Shown here: positions 51,690-63,337 of the stretch, one piece after another
Numbering within the stretch: the stretch's first letter is position 1
Layout: each line of letters begins with the position of its first letter
Assembly: GCA_000526575.1 (NCBI GenBank)
Contig: JAGI01000002.1
Span: 1,364,001 to 1,428,000, forward strand
DNA: 64,000 nt
Direction of reading: 5' to 3'
From: Clostridium sp. 12(A)
GTDB taxonomy: Bacteria > Bacillota > Clostridia > Lachnospirales > Lachnospiraceae
Program-made: the position numbers and the translations under genes
The notes under the pieces: model-generated
What the model was told of the DNA's origin: nothing
Database searches by the model: none
The model's input: only the letters and a program-made list of their open reading frames with translations

Positions 51690-51878
51690 TTATTCTACTT
51701 TGATTACTGCTACCGGACAACCATCCTGAGCTTCTATGGCTGAATCTATCACAGACTCTGGTACTTCGTCCACGTATGCCTCTGCCGGTCCATCGTCTCC
51801 CATACGGAATACCTCCGGACAAGTGGAAGCACATAATCCGCACTCAATACATCCTTCTCTGTCTACCTCTGCCTTCAT
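51690..51878 (-). CDS. Ferredoxin, single [4Fe-4S]
   Basis: 62 residues. Cluster ligands Cys10, Cys13, Cys16 (CIECGLC) and Cys54 (GCP); Cys20 is extra. Acidic, small electron carrier. AGGAG lies before the ATG at 51878; longer starts upstream have no site. Co-directional with the DUF438-hemerythrin gene and downstream of a Crp/Fnr gene, with a terminator between. Confidence 0.93.
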   Translation of the reverse strand: MKAEVDREGCIECGLCASTCPEVFRMGDDGPAEAYVDEVPESVIDSAIEAQDGCPVAVIKVE

Positions 51879-51942
51879 ATCAAAACTCCTTTCTCTTTTA
51901 CGGGTCCTGGCAACATTTAAACGGCCTGGACCATGATACCTC

Positions 51943-51960
51943 ATTATTGTTGGTAATAAT
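51943..51960. promoter_or_regulatory. Palindrome upstream of the ferredoxin gene
   Basis: ATTATT (51943-51948), a 6-base centre and AATAAT (51955-51960), about 65 bases before the ferredoxin start. A possible Crp/Fnr-type site for the adjacent regulator; the AT-rich sequence makes chance matches easy. Confidence 0.3.
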
Positions 51961-51985
51961 TTTACTAATTATTCCTTATTGTACC

Positions 51986-52035
51986 AAAAAAAGCGGCCTC
52001 AGTATGTTGTAGAAACAACATAAAGACCGCTTTTT
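51986..52035 (-). terminator. Terminator after the second Crp/Fnr gene
   Basis: Two-part stem GCGG/CCGC and TATGTTGT/ACAACATA with a 4-base loop, then TTTTTTT on the minus strand and TTTTT on the plus strand. It separates the gldA-Crp/Fnr pair from the ferredoxin gene. Confidence 0.85.
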
Positions 52036-52037
52036 GA

Positions 52038-52721
52038 TTAAAATAACCTTAATATTTTAAATGTGTTCTTATCGAAATCAATAATTCCCTCCGTTTTCAT
52101 CAGATTCAGTTCTCTTGTCAGAGCACTTCGGTCTGCACAGAGATACTCTGCCAGCTCAATTCTTCCCATGGAAATGGTAAAATATCTGCTGTTATGCTTC
52201 CTGGCCTGATTGTCCAGAAAACAGAGAATCTTTTCCCGGAGAGTCTTTTTTGTGGTAATCTCCAGCTTTTCCATCAGCTGTACGCTTTTATCCGCAATGA
52301 GAGTTACCATATTTTCAATAAGCCTGTGATGGAAAAGACAGGATTTGGTGCAGGAATGCATCACTCCCTCAAAGGGCAGATACAAAACTCTGGTATCCTT
52401 GCCTGCCACAAAGGTTACGGTTGCCGCAATGGTATTTCCACAGGCAAACAATTCCCCAAAGAGCTCCTTTTGCTCCATCACTGCCAGTATGGTCTTATTG
52501 CCCCATAAATCCTCTTTTATCATCTTGACGGTGCCTTCCAGGATCACTCCCACACATCGTACCTTTTCTTCTGATAAAAGAATGTATTCTCCTTTTTGGT
52601 ACGTTTTAATAAAGCTTCCCAGGCACTGAAATACGGAGAGTAAATCCTCTCCTTCGATTCCTACAAATAGAGGGATCTGGCTATAATCATGTAAATGGTC
52701 TGATATACTTACTTTTGTCAC
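52038..52721 (-). CDS. Crp/Fnr family transcriptional regulator (second copy)
   Basis: 227 residues with the same layout as the copy at 21529: beta-roll sensor, Cys motif CTKSCLFHHRLIEN, dimer helix, helix-turn-helix (GRIELAEYLCADRSALTREL). GTG start overlapping the gldA stop (GTGA), so it is translated after gldA. Probably redox-responsive; the ligand is unknown. Next gene downstream is the ferredoxin of the DUF438 module. Confidence 0.92.
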   Translation of the reverse strand: MTKVSISDHLHDYSQIPLFVGIEGEDLLSVFQCLGSFIKTYQKGEYILLSEEKVRCVGVILEGTVKMIKEDLWGNKTILAVMEQKELFGELFACGNTIAATVTFVAGKDTRVLYLPFEGVMHSCTKSCLFHHRLIENMVTLIADKSVQLMEKLEITTKKTLREKILCFLDNQARKHNSRYFTISMGRIELAEYLCADRSALTRELNLMKTEGIIDFDKNTFKILRLF

Positions 52722-53809
52722 TGATTCAAATATTCCTGTCCCAGAGCATCTGCAACAATCAGAGCGTTATATAACTGCTCTGGAGTTACATCTCCGATCA
52801 TGTTATGTATGCTTTCGCCCTCTGCGCAGGCATTCTCTGCTGCAATACGGACGCGTTCCTGATCCGTTACCCCAAGCTCTTTTAAAGTCACCGGAAGACC
52901 TACACTTGTACAAAATTCCATGACTTCGTAAAATTCTTCTTCTGGTGCATTCTCAAGGATGAGCTGTGCTAAGGTGCCGAATGCAACAACACAGCCGTGC
53001 ATGGTGCTTTCACACTCTGTTAAAGCGGTAAATCCATTGTATACCGAATGAGAAACAGCAAGTCCGCCATTGTCAGCACCCACGCCGCTTAAATATGTGT
53101 TGGCCTCTATAATCGATTCCAATGCGGGGGTTACCACTTTATTTTCACAAGCCTTAAGGGCTTTGTAGCCGTCCTCCAGCAGGGTGTCATAGCATAGCCT
53201 GCAAAGAGCCATGGCAGATTTTGTGATTCCGCCATTTTCCAGGCTGGGTGCCTTTGCCTTTTCGCAGGCTCTGGCTTCAAAATAAGTACCCAAGGCATCT
53301 CCCATTCCTGCCACAAGGAATTTGGCCGGGGCGTTTGCTATGATGTCAGAATCCACAATGACCGCATCCGGATTCTTTGGATAGAAAATATAGTTGGAAA
53401 AACTTCCGTCATTATGATAAATCACTGACAAGCCGGTGCAGGGTGCATCGGTGGCGACCACAGTAGGAATGATAAGGACTGGAAGATTCTCATAATGAGC
53501 CGTTGCCTTTGCTGTATCAATGGCAGACCCACCGCCTACGGCTGCAACGCAGTCAATTCCTTTCTCCTTTACAATGGCACGCATCTTTTCTACTTCACCA
53601 ATGGAACTGATTCCTCCAAAAATCTCAAAATAGATTTTGGCATCCGTTCCTTCAAAGCTTTTTGAAAGCTTTTCATGGCAGCTTTTATAACCGCTGTTGC
53701 TGCATATAAACAGGAAGGACTTCCCCAGATTTTTCGTTTCTTCATAGACATGAAGAAGGGCACCCTGACCCTGTACATACTTTAATGGTGACCTCATCAG
53801 CTTTAACAT
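52718..53809 (-). CDS. gldA: Glycerol dehydrogenase-like iron/zinc alcohol dehydrogenase
   Basis: 363 residues, family III alcohol dehydrogenase. NAD-binding GGGSAIDTAKA, substrate region IPTVVATDAPC, and metal ligands in GMGDALGTYFEA (Asp), AVSHSVYNGF (His) and STMHGCVVAFG (His). Oxidises glycerol to dihydroxyacetone with NAD, or acts on related diols. No dihydroxyacetone kinase is adjacent. It lies behind a near-consensus promoter and is coupled to the Crp/Fnr gene. Confidence 0.93.
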   Translation of the reverse strand: MLKLMRSPLKYVQGQGALLHVYEETKNLGKSFLFICSNSGYKSCHEKLSKSFEGTDAKIYFEIFGGISSIGEVEKMRAIVKEKGIDCVAAVGGGSAIDTAKATAHYENLPVLIIPTVVATDAPCTGLSVIYHNDGSFSNYIFYPKNPDAVIVDSDIIANAPAKFLVAGMGDALGTYFEARACEKAKAPSLENGGITKSAMALCRLCYDTLLEDGYKALKACENKVVTPALESIIEANTYLSGVGADNGGLAVSHSVYNGFTALTECESTMHGCVVAFGTLAQLILENAPEEEFYEVMEFCTSVGLPVTLKELGVTDQERVRIAAENACAEGESIHNMIGDVTPEQLYNALIVADALGQEYLNQ

Positions 53810-53851
53810 AGTAGACTCCTCTCTTCTTATGTAAATATTTTAGCTATGTCA

Positions 53852-53880
53852 AATATACTCCTCTATATTTTAAATGTCAA
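53852..53880 (-). promoter_or_regulatory. Promoter of gldA-Crp/Fnr
   Basis: Minus-strand TTGACA (53875-53880), a 17-base spacer and TATATT (53852-53857), about 40 bases before the start codon. Confidence 0.7.
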
Positions 53881-53952
53881 TATTTTAACAAAGGTTTAAA
53901 GAATAAGATTTGAACAGGCTAAAGATACTTATATAAAGAAGAGAAATGCTTT

Positions 53953-54417
53953 CTAGCCTCTTGCTTTACCTGTCATGTGACTGATGCTTATCTTCATGAC
54001 CTTTGTTTTATCCGCTGCATTTTTTATATAAAGCTTTCCCTTTTCCAGAAAATCCGGAGAATATTTATGAAGAATTTCTATGAGAGCCGCTTCTTTTTCT
54101 TCCCCTGTTATCAGCCCCGCCTCACCAAATGCAATAACGCTTTCATAATCTGTGGTAAACTTATCCGGAATTACATTGGTATCACCTACCACACAAAAAG
54201 ATACCTTGGGATTTTTTAACAGGTTATCAAGCTTATGTCCTTCTGTCGCACAGTGAATGTAGATCGCCTCATGATGATAAACGTAGCTGATTGGCAGGCC
54301 GTAGGGTTGTCCCTCTGAATCAACGGTTGATAAGATACCGTATTGCTGCCTTTTTAAAATATCTAATATTCTCTCCTGACCGATTTCTCTGTCTTTTCTT
54401 CTCATTTCCCGAAACAT
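53953..54417 (-). CDS. Nim-like pyridoxamine-phosphate-oxidase fold flavoprotein
   Basis: 154 residues. N-terminal MRRKDREIG and QQYGILSTVDSEGQPYGLPISYVYHH fit the NimA/Pyridox_ox_2 family, where 5-nitroimidazole reductases belong (the second motif is split here only by reading). HCATEGHKLDNLLKNPKVSF is the cofactor loop. Whether it gives nitroimidazole tolerance cannot be told. Single gene; GGAG lies before the ATG. Confidence 0.88.
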   Translation of the reverse strand: MFREMRRKDREIGQERILDILKRQQYGILSTVDSEGQPYGLPISYVYHHEAIYIHCATEGHKLDNLLKNPKVSFCVVGDTNVIPDKFTTDYESVIAFGEAGLITGEEKEAALIEILHKYSPDFLEKGKLYIKNAADKTKVMKISISHMTGKARG

Positions 54418-54661
54418 ATCTGCTCTCCTATCTGTAAAAACCGGCTTTCAGCTCCCGGCAACAATGGTTACAATTTTTTATAATCATACACGGTAAGCAT
54501 TAAATTATCAACCAGAGATTTCATTTACTCTTATATAGAATCACTAAGTCATCAAAAATCAGTTAATTGAGAATAAAACCTCATATTTCAATGGGTAGTT
54601 GTTGCATTTTGGTTCAAATCATATTAATATAATTCCATAAATCTATGGTTGGAGGGATTTC

Positions 54662-58041
<3,380 letters not shown>

Positions 58042-58071
58042 TCAAACTCTCACGAAAGGAGTTTTGACCGG

Positions 58072-58941
58072 CTAGTTGAAAAACAAAGCCTTTACTTCTT
58101 CTACTGGCATCTCCTGGCCGGTATACAGCTTAAAAGCAGCCGCTCCCTGCCATAAAAGCATGCCCTGTCCATTGATGCAGATACAGCCTGCTTCCTTTGC
58201 TTCCTTAAGCATTCTGGTTTCTTTTGGATTATAAACGGCATCCACCACCACAAGTCCCTCATGGAACATGGCAGGATCCGTTACCACACTTTCTCCATCC
58301 ATGGGCTTCATACCAACGATCGTGGCATTGGTAAAGATATCACTGGAATCCATCTCTTCCTTCATCTTTTGCTGATCCGAAATATCAAACACGTTTACGA
58401 TACAGCCAGGCTTTTCTTCTTTGATTTTTTCAGCGGTCATGACTGTTCGTTCAAAGAATTCATCCTTAATATTAAAAATGGATATCTCTCTGGCACCTTC
58501 CAGTGCGCACTGCACCTGAATAGCAGTAGCTGCGCCGCCGCCTCCGCAGACAGTAATCTTCTTATCCAAAATATCAATTCCATGATCCCGCAGACTGTCT
58601 ACAAAGCCCTGTCCATCTGTGATATGTCCAATGAGTTTTCCGTCTTCATTTACAATGGTATTGACCGCACCGATGATTCTGGCGGCTGGTGACAGTTCAT
58701 CCATATACTTAACCGCCTCATTTTTACAGGGCATGGTCACATTGCAGCCTCTCATCTGGAACGTTTTCATAGCTTCAATTGCTTTTTCTACTCCATCTAC
58801 CTTAATATCAAAAGCAAGATAGGCATAATCAAGTCCTAATTTCTCAAAACTGTAATTGTACATAGCCGGGGAACCGGAGTGTCCTACCGGCGAGCCGATG
58901 AGTCCCATTAATCCTGTTTTTCCTGTGATTCTTCTTTCCAT
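58072..58941 (-). CDS. aroE: Shikimate/quinate dehydrogenase (AroE/YdiB-like)
   Basis: 289 residues. N-terminal substrate domain with GSPVGHSGSPAMYN, catalytic Lys in NVTMPCKNEA and Asp in HITDGQGF; NAD(P) loop GGGGAATA. The NVTMPCKN and GAVNTIVN pattern is closer to YdiB-type quinate/shikimate dehydrogenases, so either biosynthesis or quinate use is possible. AAGGAG lies before the ATG at 58941. Divergent from an aromatic-acid exporter gene. A weak hairpin separates it from GH1, 72 bases downstream. Confidence 0.9.
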   Translation of the reverse strand: MERRITGKTGLMGLIGSPVGHSGSPAMYNYSFEKLGLDYAYLAFDIKVDGVEKAIEAMKTFQMRGCNVTMPCKNEAVKYMDELSPAARIIGAVNTIVNEDGKLIGHITDGQGFVDSLRDHGIDILDKKITVCGGGGAATAIQVQCALEGAREISIFNIKDEFFERTVMTAEKIKEEKPGCIVNVFDISDQQKMKEEMDSSDIFTNATIVGMKPMDGESVVTDPAMFHEGLVVVDAVYNPKETRMLKEAKEAGCICINGQGMLLWQGAAAFKLYTGQEMPVEEVKALFFN

Positions 58942-58987
58942 CGCTTTTCTCCTTTTTATGAGCCTTCTGCTTACCCTTATCAGGGAT

Positions 58988-59016
58988 AACATACACATTT
59001 TTCACCAGCTTGTCAA
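58988..59016 (-). promoter_or_regulatory. Promoter of aroE
   Basis: Minus-strand TTGACA (59011-59016), a 17-base spacer and TATGTT (58988-58993), about 45 bases before the start codon. Confidence 0.6.
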
Positions 59017-59109
59017 CATATTCTCCCTATAGTTTGGATGTTTTATGGGTATAAAATAGAAAGCAAATATGATATGATAGGAAAAAATCAAAACAAAGAG
59101 GCAAATCCT

Positions 59110-60072
59110 ATGAAACACGAAAATATTATTAAAAGTATAAAAATAGCCTTGGCTGCTGTTTTAGCCATTGCCATTGCCGCAGAGCTTGGCCTCAAATTTT
59201 CTGCCACGGCTGGAATTATTACCGTATTAAGCATACAAAATACAAAGCGGGAGACCTTTAAAAGTGCTGGAAACAGGACCTTTGCTTTCCTGGGTGCTCT
59301 GCTCCTTTCGGGTATTGTATTCTACTTTCTTGGCTTTACCCTCCTAGGCTTTGCCCTTTATCTCCTTTTGTTCTCTCTTCTTTGCCTGTATGCAGGCTGG
59401 GGAGAAGCCATTGCCATGGATTCCGTTCTGATTACTCATTTTCTAACAGAAAAATCCATGTCTCTCCATCTCATCGGCAACGAAGCTGCTCTCTTTTTCA
59501 TCGGCACCACAGTGGGAGTGCTTGTAAACCTCCATTTAAGAAAACGTGGAGATGAGTTTCAAAAGCTCTCCGATGAAGTGGACCAAAAAGCCAAAGCCAT
59601 CTTAAACCATATGGCTCACCTGCTTCTCATTGAGGATAAAAGCGGATTTGATTTAAGCTGCATTGCCAGTCTTAGAGAAAAAATTGATCTGGCCAGAGCC
59701 TGCGCCTTTAACAATTACAACAATGCCATCTGGAAAAAGGACACCTATGAAATTGATTACATTGAGATGCGTCAGCAGCAAAGCATTGTTTTAGAAGGAA
59801 TCTATGAAAATATTAAAAACATATCTCTGATTCCCCGTCAGGGAGAAGAGGTTGCAAAACTCCTTTGGAACATTGAACAGAATTATCACAGATACAATAC
59901 AGGGGAAGGGCTTTTACAGGATTTAAACCTTCTGCTTTCTGATTTAAAGCAACATGAGCTGCCTGTCAGCCGGGAAGAATTTGAAGCTAGAGCCATCTTA
60001 TTCTATATCCTAAAGCAATTGGAGCGTCTTATTATGCTAAAACGCTCCTTTGTCCTCTCTCACGATCGATAA
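59110..60072 (+). CDS. Aromatic acid exporter family membrane protein
   Basis: 320 residues. Residues about 1-145 hold five to six membrane helices (IKIALAAVLAIAIAAELGL first; TAGIITVLSIQNTKRETFK is the family loop) and about 150-320 form a helical cytoplasmic domain. This is the ArAE_1/YgaE-like layout, a FUSC-related exporter class. Substrate is not determined; the divergent shikimate dehydrogenase supports an aromatic or shikimate-type acid (inference). GAGG lies 8 bases before the ATG. Confidence 0.88.
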   Translation: MKHENIIKSIKIALAAVLAIAIAAELGLKFSATAGIITVLSIQNTKRETFKSAGNRTFAFLGALLLSGIVFYFLGFTLLGFALYLLLFSLLCLYAGWGEAIAMDSVLITHFLTEKSMSLHLIGNEAALFFIGTTVGVLVNLHLRKRGDEFQKLSDEVDQKAKAILNHMAHLLLIEDKSGFDLSCIASLREKIDLARACAFNNYNNAIWKKDTYEIDYIEMRQQQSIVLEGIYENIKNISLIPRQGEEVAKLLWNIEQNYHRYNTGEGLLQDLNLLLSDLKQHELPVSREEFEARAILFYILKQLERLIMLKRSFVLSHDR

Positions 60073-60090
60073 CGACCGGTATCATTGAAT

Positions 60091-61461
60091 CTATTTTGCC
60101 TCCAGAGCTTCAATTTTTTCTTTAAACTGAGGCAGATGCTTTTTATGAGCCACCAATAGCTCATCAAGAATGGTCTGGGCGATGGCTCCGCTTGGAACCA
60201 GTGGATTTAAGGTAAATGCCTGAAGAGCCGTATCATAATCTCCTGTTACAGCTGCTTTTATGGTAGTCAGCTCCATATCCTTCATCAGCTGTAACAGACC
60301 TCTGCTGGAAGCATCAAAGCTTCCCCAGGAAATGGGCACGGGACCATGGGCTGTAATGATGCTGCTTACCTCTACCACTACATCATCAGGCAAGTCTGTG
60401 ATTGCACCATTATTCCTCGTGCTGACCACCATATAGGTCTTTTTATCATTATATATGGAAGAAATGAGTTCACAGGCAGCATCGGAATAAAATGCTCCTC
60501 CCCGTTTCTCAAGCTGAGGGGGCTTTACATTCAGATCCGGATCTTTATAAAGTTCAAATAATTCGGCTTCCGTCTTTTTCACCAGCTCTGCTCTGGTCTC
60601 ACCCTTTTCATAGGACTCCAGCTCTTCCTTTAGCATGTCATCGGTGATGTAATAATACCGGTGATACATGCAGGGAATGATCCCTAAGTTTCTGATCTGG
60701 CCTGCCAGAAAGGAAATGTTTGGAATGTTCTGGACACCGGAGCTTTTAAGCCCCTGCATTGCCTTTTTCAGTCCACCTTCTGTGGCGTAAACCTTCTCAA
60801 TGACCTCTGCTGTCTTTTCTTCCCCGTCTTTATTCCATACCCTGTGCCAATGAAAATGATTGAGTCCGCCAAAACGGAAGAATAAATCCTCTTCCTCTGT
60901 TTGAAGAGAGCCCGCAGCTATCTTCCGGCACATAATGGGAACGTTACAAAGACCTACTACCTTATCCCATTTTCCGTAGCGAATAACAGCCTCTGTCACC
61001 ATGCCGGAAGGATTTGTGAAGTTCACAAGCCAGGCATTGGGGCAAAGCTCCTTCATATCCTCTACGATATCAAGAATCACAGGAATGGTACGAAACGCCT
61101 TAAACATGCCTCCTGCTCCATTGGTCTCCTGGCCGATGACACCATGGGACAGCGGAATTCTCTCATCCTTGATTCTGGCATCTAAAAGGCCAACCCGAAA
61201 CTGGGTGGATACGAAATCTGCATCCTTTAGGGCCTCTCTCCTGTCTAAAGTCAAATGAACCTTCCAGTCAAGTCCTGCTTTCTTAATCATTCGCTTTGCC
61301 AGATTTCCTACAATATCAAGCTTTTCTTTTCCTTCCTCAATATCCACAAGCCAGATTTCACCGATGGGAAGCTGGTCCTTTCTTTTTATAAAACCCTCGA
61401 TAAGCTCCGGAGTATAGCTGGAGCCGCCTCCAATGGTAACGATTTTGATATTTCCTTTCAT
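60091..61461 (-). CDS. 6-phospho-beta-glucosidase, glycoside hydrolase family 4
   Basis: 456 residues, NAD- and Mn-dependent. GGGSSYTPEL (11-20) binds NAD; Cys172 (GLCNVP) and His202 (LNHFHW) are the metal ligands; TNPSGMVTEA follows the family pattern. Splits 6-phospho-beta-glucosides such as cellobiose-6-phosphate by redox-assisted elimination, a second route beside the GH1 enzyme. AAGGAGG precedes the ATG. Converges with the aromatic exporter gene across 18 bases. Confidence 0.95.
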   Translation of the reverse strand: MKGNIKIVTIGGGSSYTPELIEGFIKRKDQLPIGEIWLVDIEEGKEKLDIVGNLAKRMIKKAGLDWKVHLTLDRREALKDADFVSTQFRVGLLDARIKDERIPLSHGVIGQETNGAGGMFKAFRTIPVILDIVEDMKELCPNAWLVNFTNPSGMVTEAVIRYGKWDKVVGLCNVPIMCRKIAAGSLQTEEEDLFFRFGGLNHFHWHRVWNKDGEEKTAEVIEKVYATEGGLKKAMQGLKSSGVQNIPNISFLAGQIRNLGIIPCMYHRYYYITDDMLKEELESYEKGETRAELVKKTEAELFELYKDPDLNVKPPQLEKRGGAFYSDAACELISSIYNDKKTYMVVSTRNNGAITDLPDDVVVEVSSIITAHGPVPISWGSFDASSRGLLQLMKDMELTTIKAAVTGDYDTALQAFTLNPLVPSGAIAQTILDELLVAHKKHLPQFKEKIEALEAK

Positions 61462-61601
61462 AAGCCTTCCTCCTTCTTTTCTCTATGATACGATCATACT
61501 AGAAAAAGAGGAGCAGGGATATACCATCAGCCTATTTGGTGACAAATGGGATCTTCTTGGCAATTGTACCACAAAAAAAACAGGGTGTTTTAAGTGGCAG
61601 T

Positions 61602-62093
61602 TTAATAAATGCCCCCATTTTCCATATCTGTCTTATTCACAAAATCCATATGATATAACTTTTCCCAATGATTAATGTTTAATGTTCCCCTGGTGAGACG
61701 GATTGCTAAAAAACAACAATTTTCATCCTTTTCATTATTTGCAGAATCGTACCATTCTGAAAAAGCTGTACGAAGCTTGGTTCTTAGTTCTGCATTTTTT
61801 GGATCAAGAACCCAGCCCAGGTTTTCACCTACTCCATTGGCGGTAAACATCTCGAAACAACCAGCCACCGAAACCTGAGAATTCTCTGCGATTTGCTTCA
61901 TTTTATTTGATTTTCCATTTGTTACAACATAGAAAACGCCATCTTCATAATAAGCGTCTACACTGCGGACAACTGGGCGAGGCTCTCCGTTAGCCCCAGG
62001 TTCCCGCGCAATCGTTGCCAGGGAAATCACATTGTCTTTGCCATTTCCGAACTTCTCTTCGATTAATTTAAATCCTTCTTCATACTTGTTCAT
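61602..62093 (-). CDS. Pyridoxamine 5'-phosphate oxidase-like protein (large)
   Basis: 163 residues, split-barrel PNPOx-like fold (VVRSVDAYYEDGVFYVVTNG, then SNKMKQIAENSQVSVAG). The ATG at 62093 has GGAGG before it. It follows the AraC-GyrI gene by 21 bases on the same strand and is probably co-transcribed with it. Third PNPOx-like gene in the window, only distantly like the others. Confidence 0.88.
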   Translation of the reverse strand: MNKYEEGFKLIEEKFGNGKDNVISLATIAREPGANGEPRPVVRSVDAYYEDGVFYVVTNGKSNKMKQIAENSQVSVAGCFEMFTANGVGENLGWVLDPKNAELRTKLRTAFSEWYDSANNEKDENCCFLAIRLTRGTLNINHWEKLYHMDFVNKTDMENGGIY

Positions 62094-62114
62094 TTGTTTT
62101 TCCTCCACCAATTA

Positions 62115-63026
62115 TTATTTATTTTCTCTTTTTATAAAAGGAATCCATAATTCTGCATAAGAGACATCGGACATACTTTGATAGTACAGCTCAGGGAAAA
62201 ATCCATCAGCAATCAAATTGTGTTCTTTAAGCCAAAACCGTGTGTATTTCATTGCCTTACCCATATTAATGATCATGTGTTCGTGATGTTCCGATTCAAA
62301 GCCACAAACGACATATTCCCGTATAGGAAGCTGCCAATTTGTAAATCCTTGGTTTTTCTCGTCTTTGTCTACTTCGGCACCCACAAAATAACTGGAATAA
62401 CCTTCAGCTGCATCGCCGTGATAAGAAACACCAGCCCAGCGTCCCCCTGAAATGTGAGTGATATTTGGAAGGGCCTTAAAGAACTTGTCCCATATCTCAC
62501 CAACTCTGTCAACACCGGTTCTTTCGCCAGACATTTTACCATATTTAAATGGATAATATCCTACAACACCAGCAAAATGAAGGGGGTCTTTAAGAGTTTT
62601 TCGGTTCATTTCCAAAACCAGTCCATCACTAATTAGTGGTACCCCTTCATCAACCACAATATAACTGAGCAATAAATCAGGTTTAACAAAATTCTGTAAG
62701 CCAATAAGTTCATCCCGGTATTGGGAAGGGGTTATCCCATAGGTTTCTTTAAACGCTCGGGTATATGTTACATGACTGCCAAAACCATATTCCATTGCTA
62801 TGTCAATAATCCGGTTTTTTTTATCACGCAGCATCGGTAGAGATTTTGCCAAGCGGCGTAATTTTATATAGTCTCTAACCGATGTCTTTACTAACCGTGT
62901 GAATAACCTCTGATAATAAAACACTGAAAGTGCGGCAGTTTCTGCCAGTTCTTCGATGTGGATCTCTTCACCGAGATGTTCTTCGATGTGGTCCAAAGTT
63001 TTTTGTATGGCTTCCCATGCGTGCAT
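62115..63026 (-). CDS. AraC-family regulator with GyrI-like effector domain
   Basis: 303 residues. N-terminal AraC double helix-turn-helix (EIHIEELAETAALSVFYYQR and IIDIAMEYGFGSHVTYTRAF) followed by a C-terminal GyrI-like/Rob-like small-molecule-binding domain (about 130-300, with YFVGAEVD and YVVCGFES). Such regulators answer to drugs or aromatics. Likely controls itself and the PNPOx gene. GAGGG lies before the ATG. Confidence 0.9.
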   Translation of the reverse strand: MHAWEAIQKTLDHIEEHLGEEIHIEELAETAALSVFYYQRLFTRLVKTSVRDYIKLRRLAKSLPMLRDKKNRIIDIAMEYGFGSHVTYTRAFKETYGITPSQYRDELIGLQNFVKPDLLLSYIVVDEGVPLISDGLVLEMNRKTLKDPLHFAGVVGYYPFKYGKMSGERTGVDRVGEIWDKFFKALPNITHISGGRWAGVSYHGDAAEGYSSYFVGAEVDKDEKNQGFTNWQLPIREYVVCGFESEHHEHMIINMGKAMKYTRFWLKEHNLIADGFFPELYYQSMSDVSYAELWIPFIKRENK

Positions 63027-63337
63027 ATTAATCCCTCTCTCTAAAGCAATATATCACAGACGAAAAACAAATGCTTAACCCAGTCTGCTCTTTTTTATCC
63101 AATGTATCAAATATCATATTAAATACACCGTTCATATCAGACTCTAATAAAAGTAATTACCATAAATACCCATTGCAAATATTATATCAAGATTTATGAT
63201 TTTTTGAAATAATGAATCATGTTTAGACAAAAAAACAAGCGTATCGTTCTAATCCCAATACGCTTGTTTTAGATGTCTCACCTGGCAGGTACCAATAAAT
63301 AATATCGTATTCTGATACTGTCTCATGGCAGATTGCC
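63027..63337. other. Intergenic region between RpiR and AraC-type genes
   Basis: 311 bases. It holds the RpiR terminator (63228-63270) and, to the left, an AT-rich stretch that must carry the AraC promoter. I see no gene here. Confidence 0.6.
63228..63270. terminator. Terminator after the RpiR gene
   Basis: 12-bp stem AAACAAGCGTAT with a 13-base loop, flanked by an A-run on the left (T-run on the minus strand) and TTTT on the right, about 70 bases past the RpiR stop codon. Confidence 0.75.

Noticed and set aside
51943-51960. Shared Crp/Fnr operator at 21475 and 51943
   Set aside because: The two palindromes differ in arm sequence and spacing, so a common site is not supported by sight.
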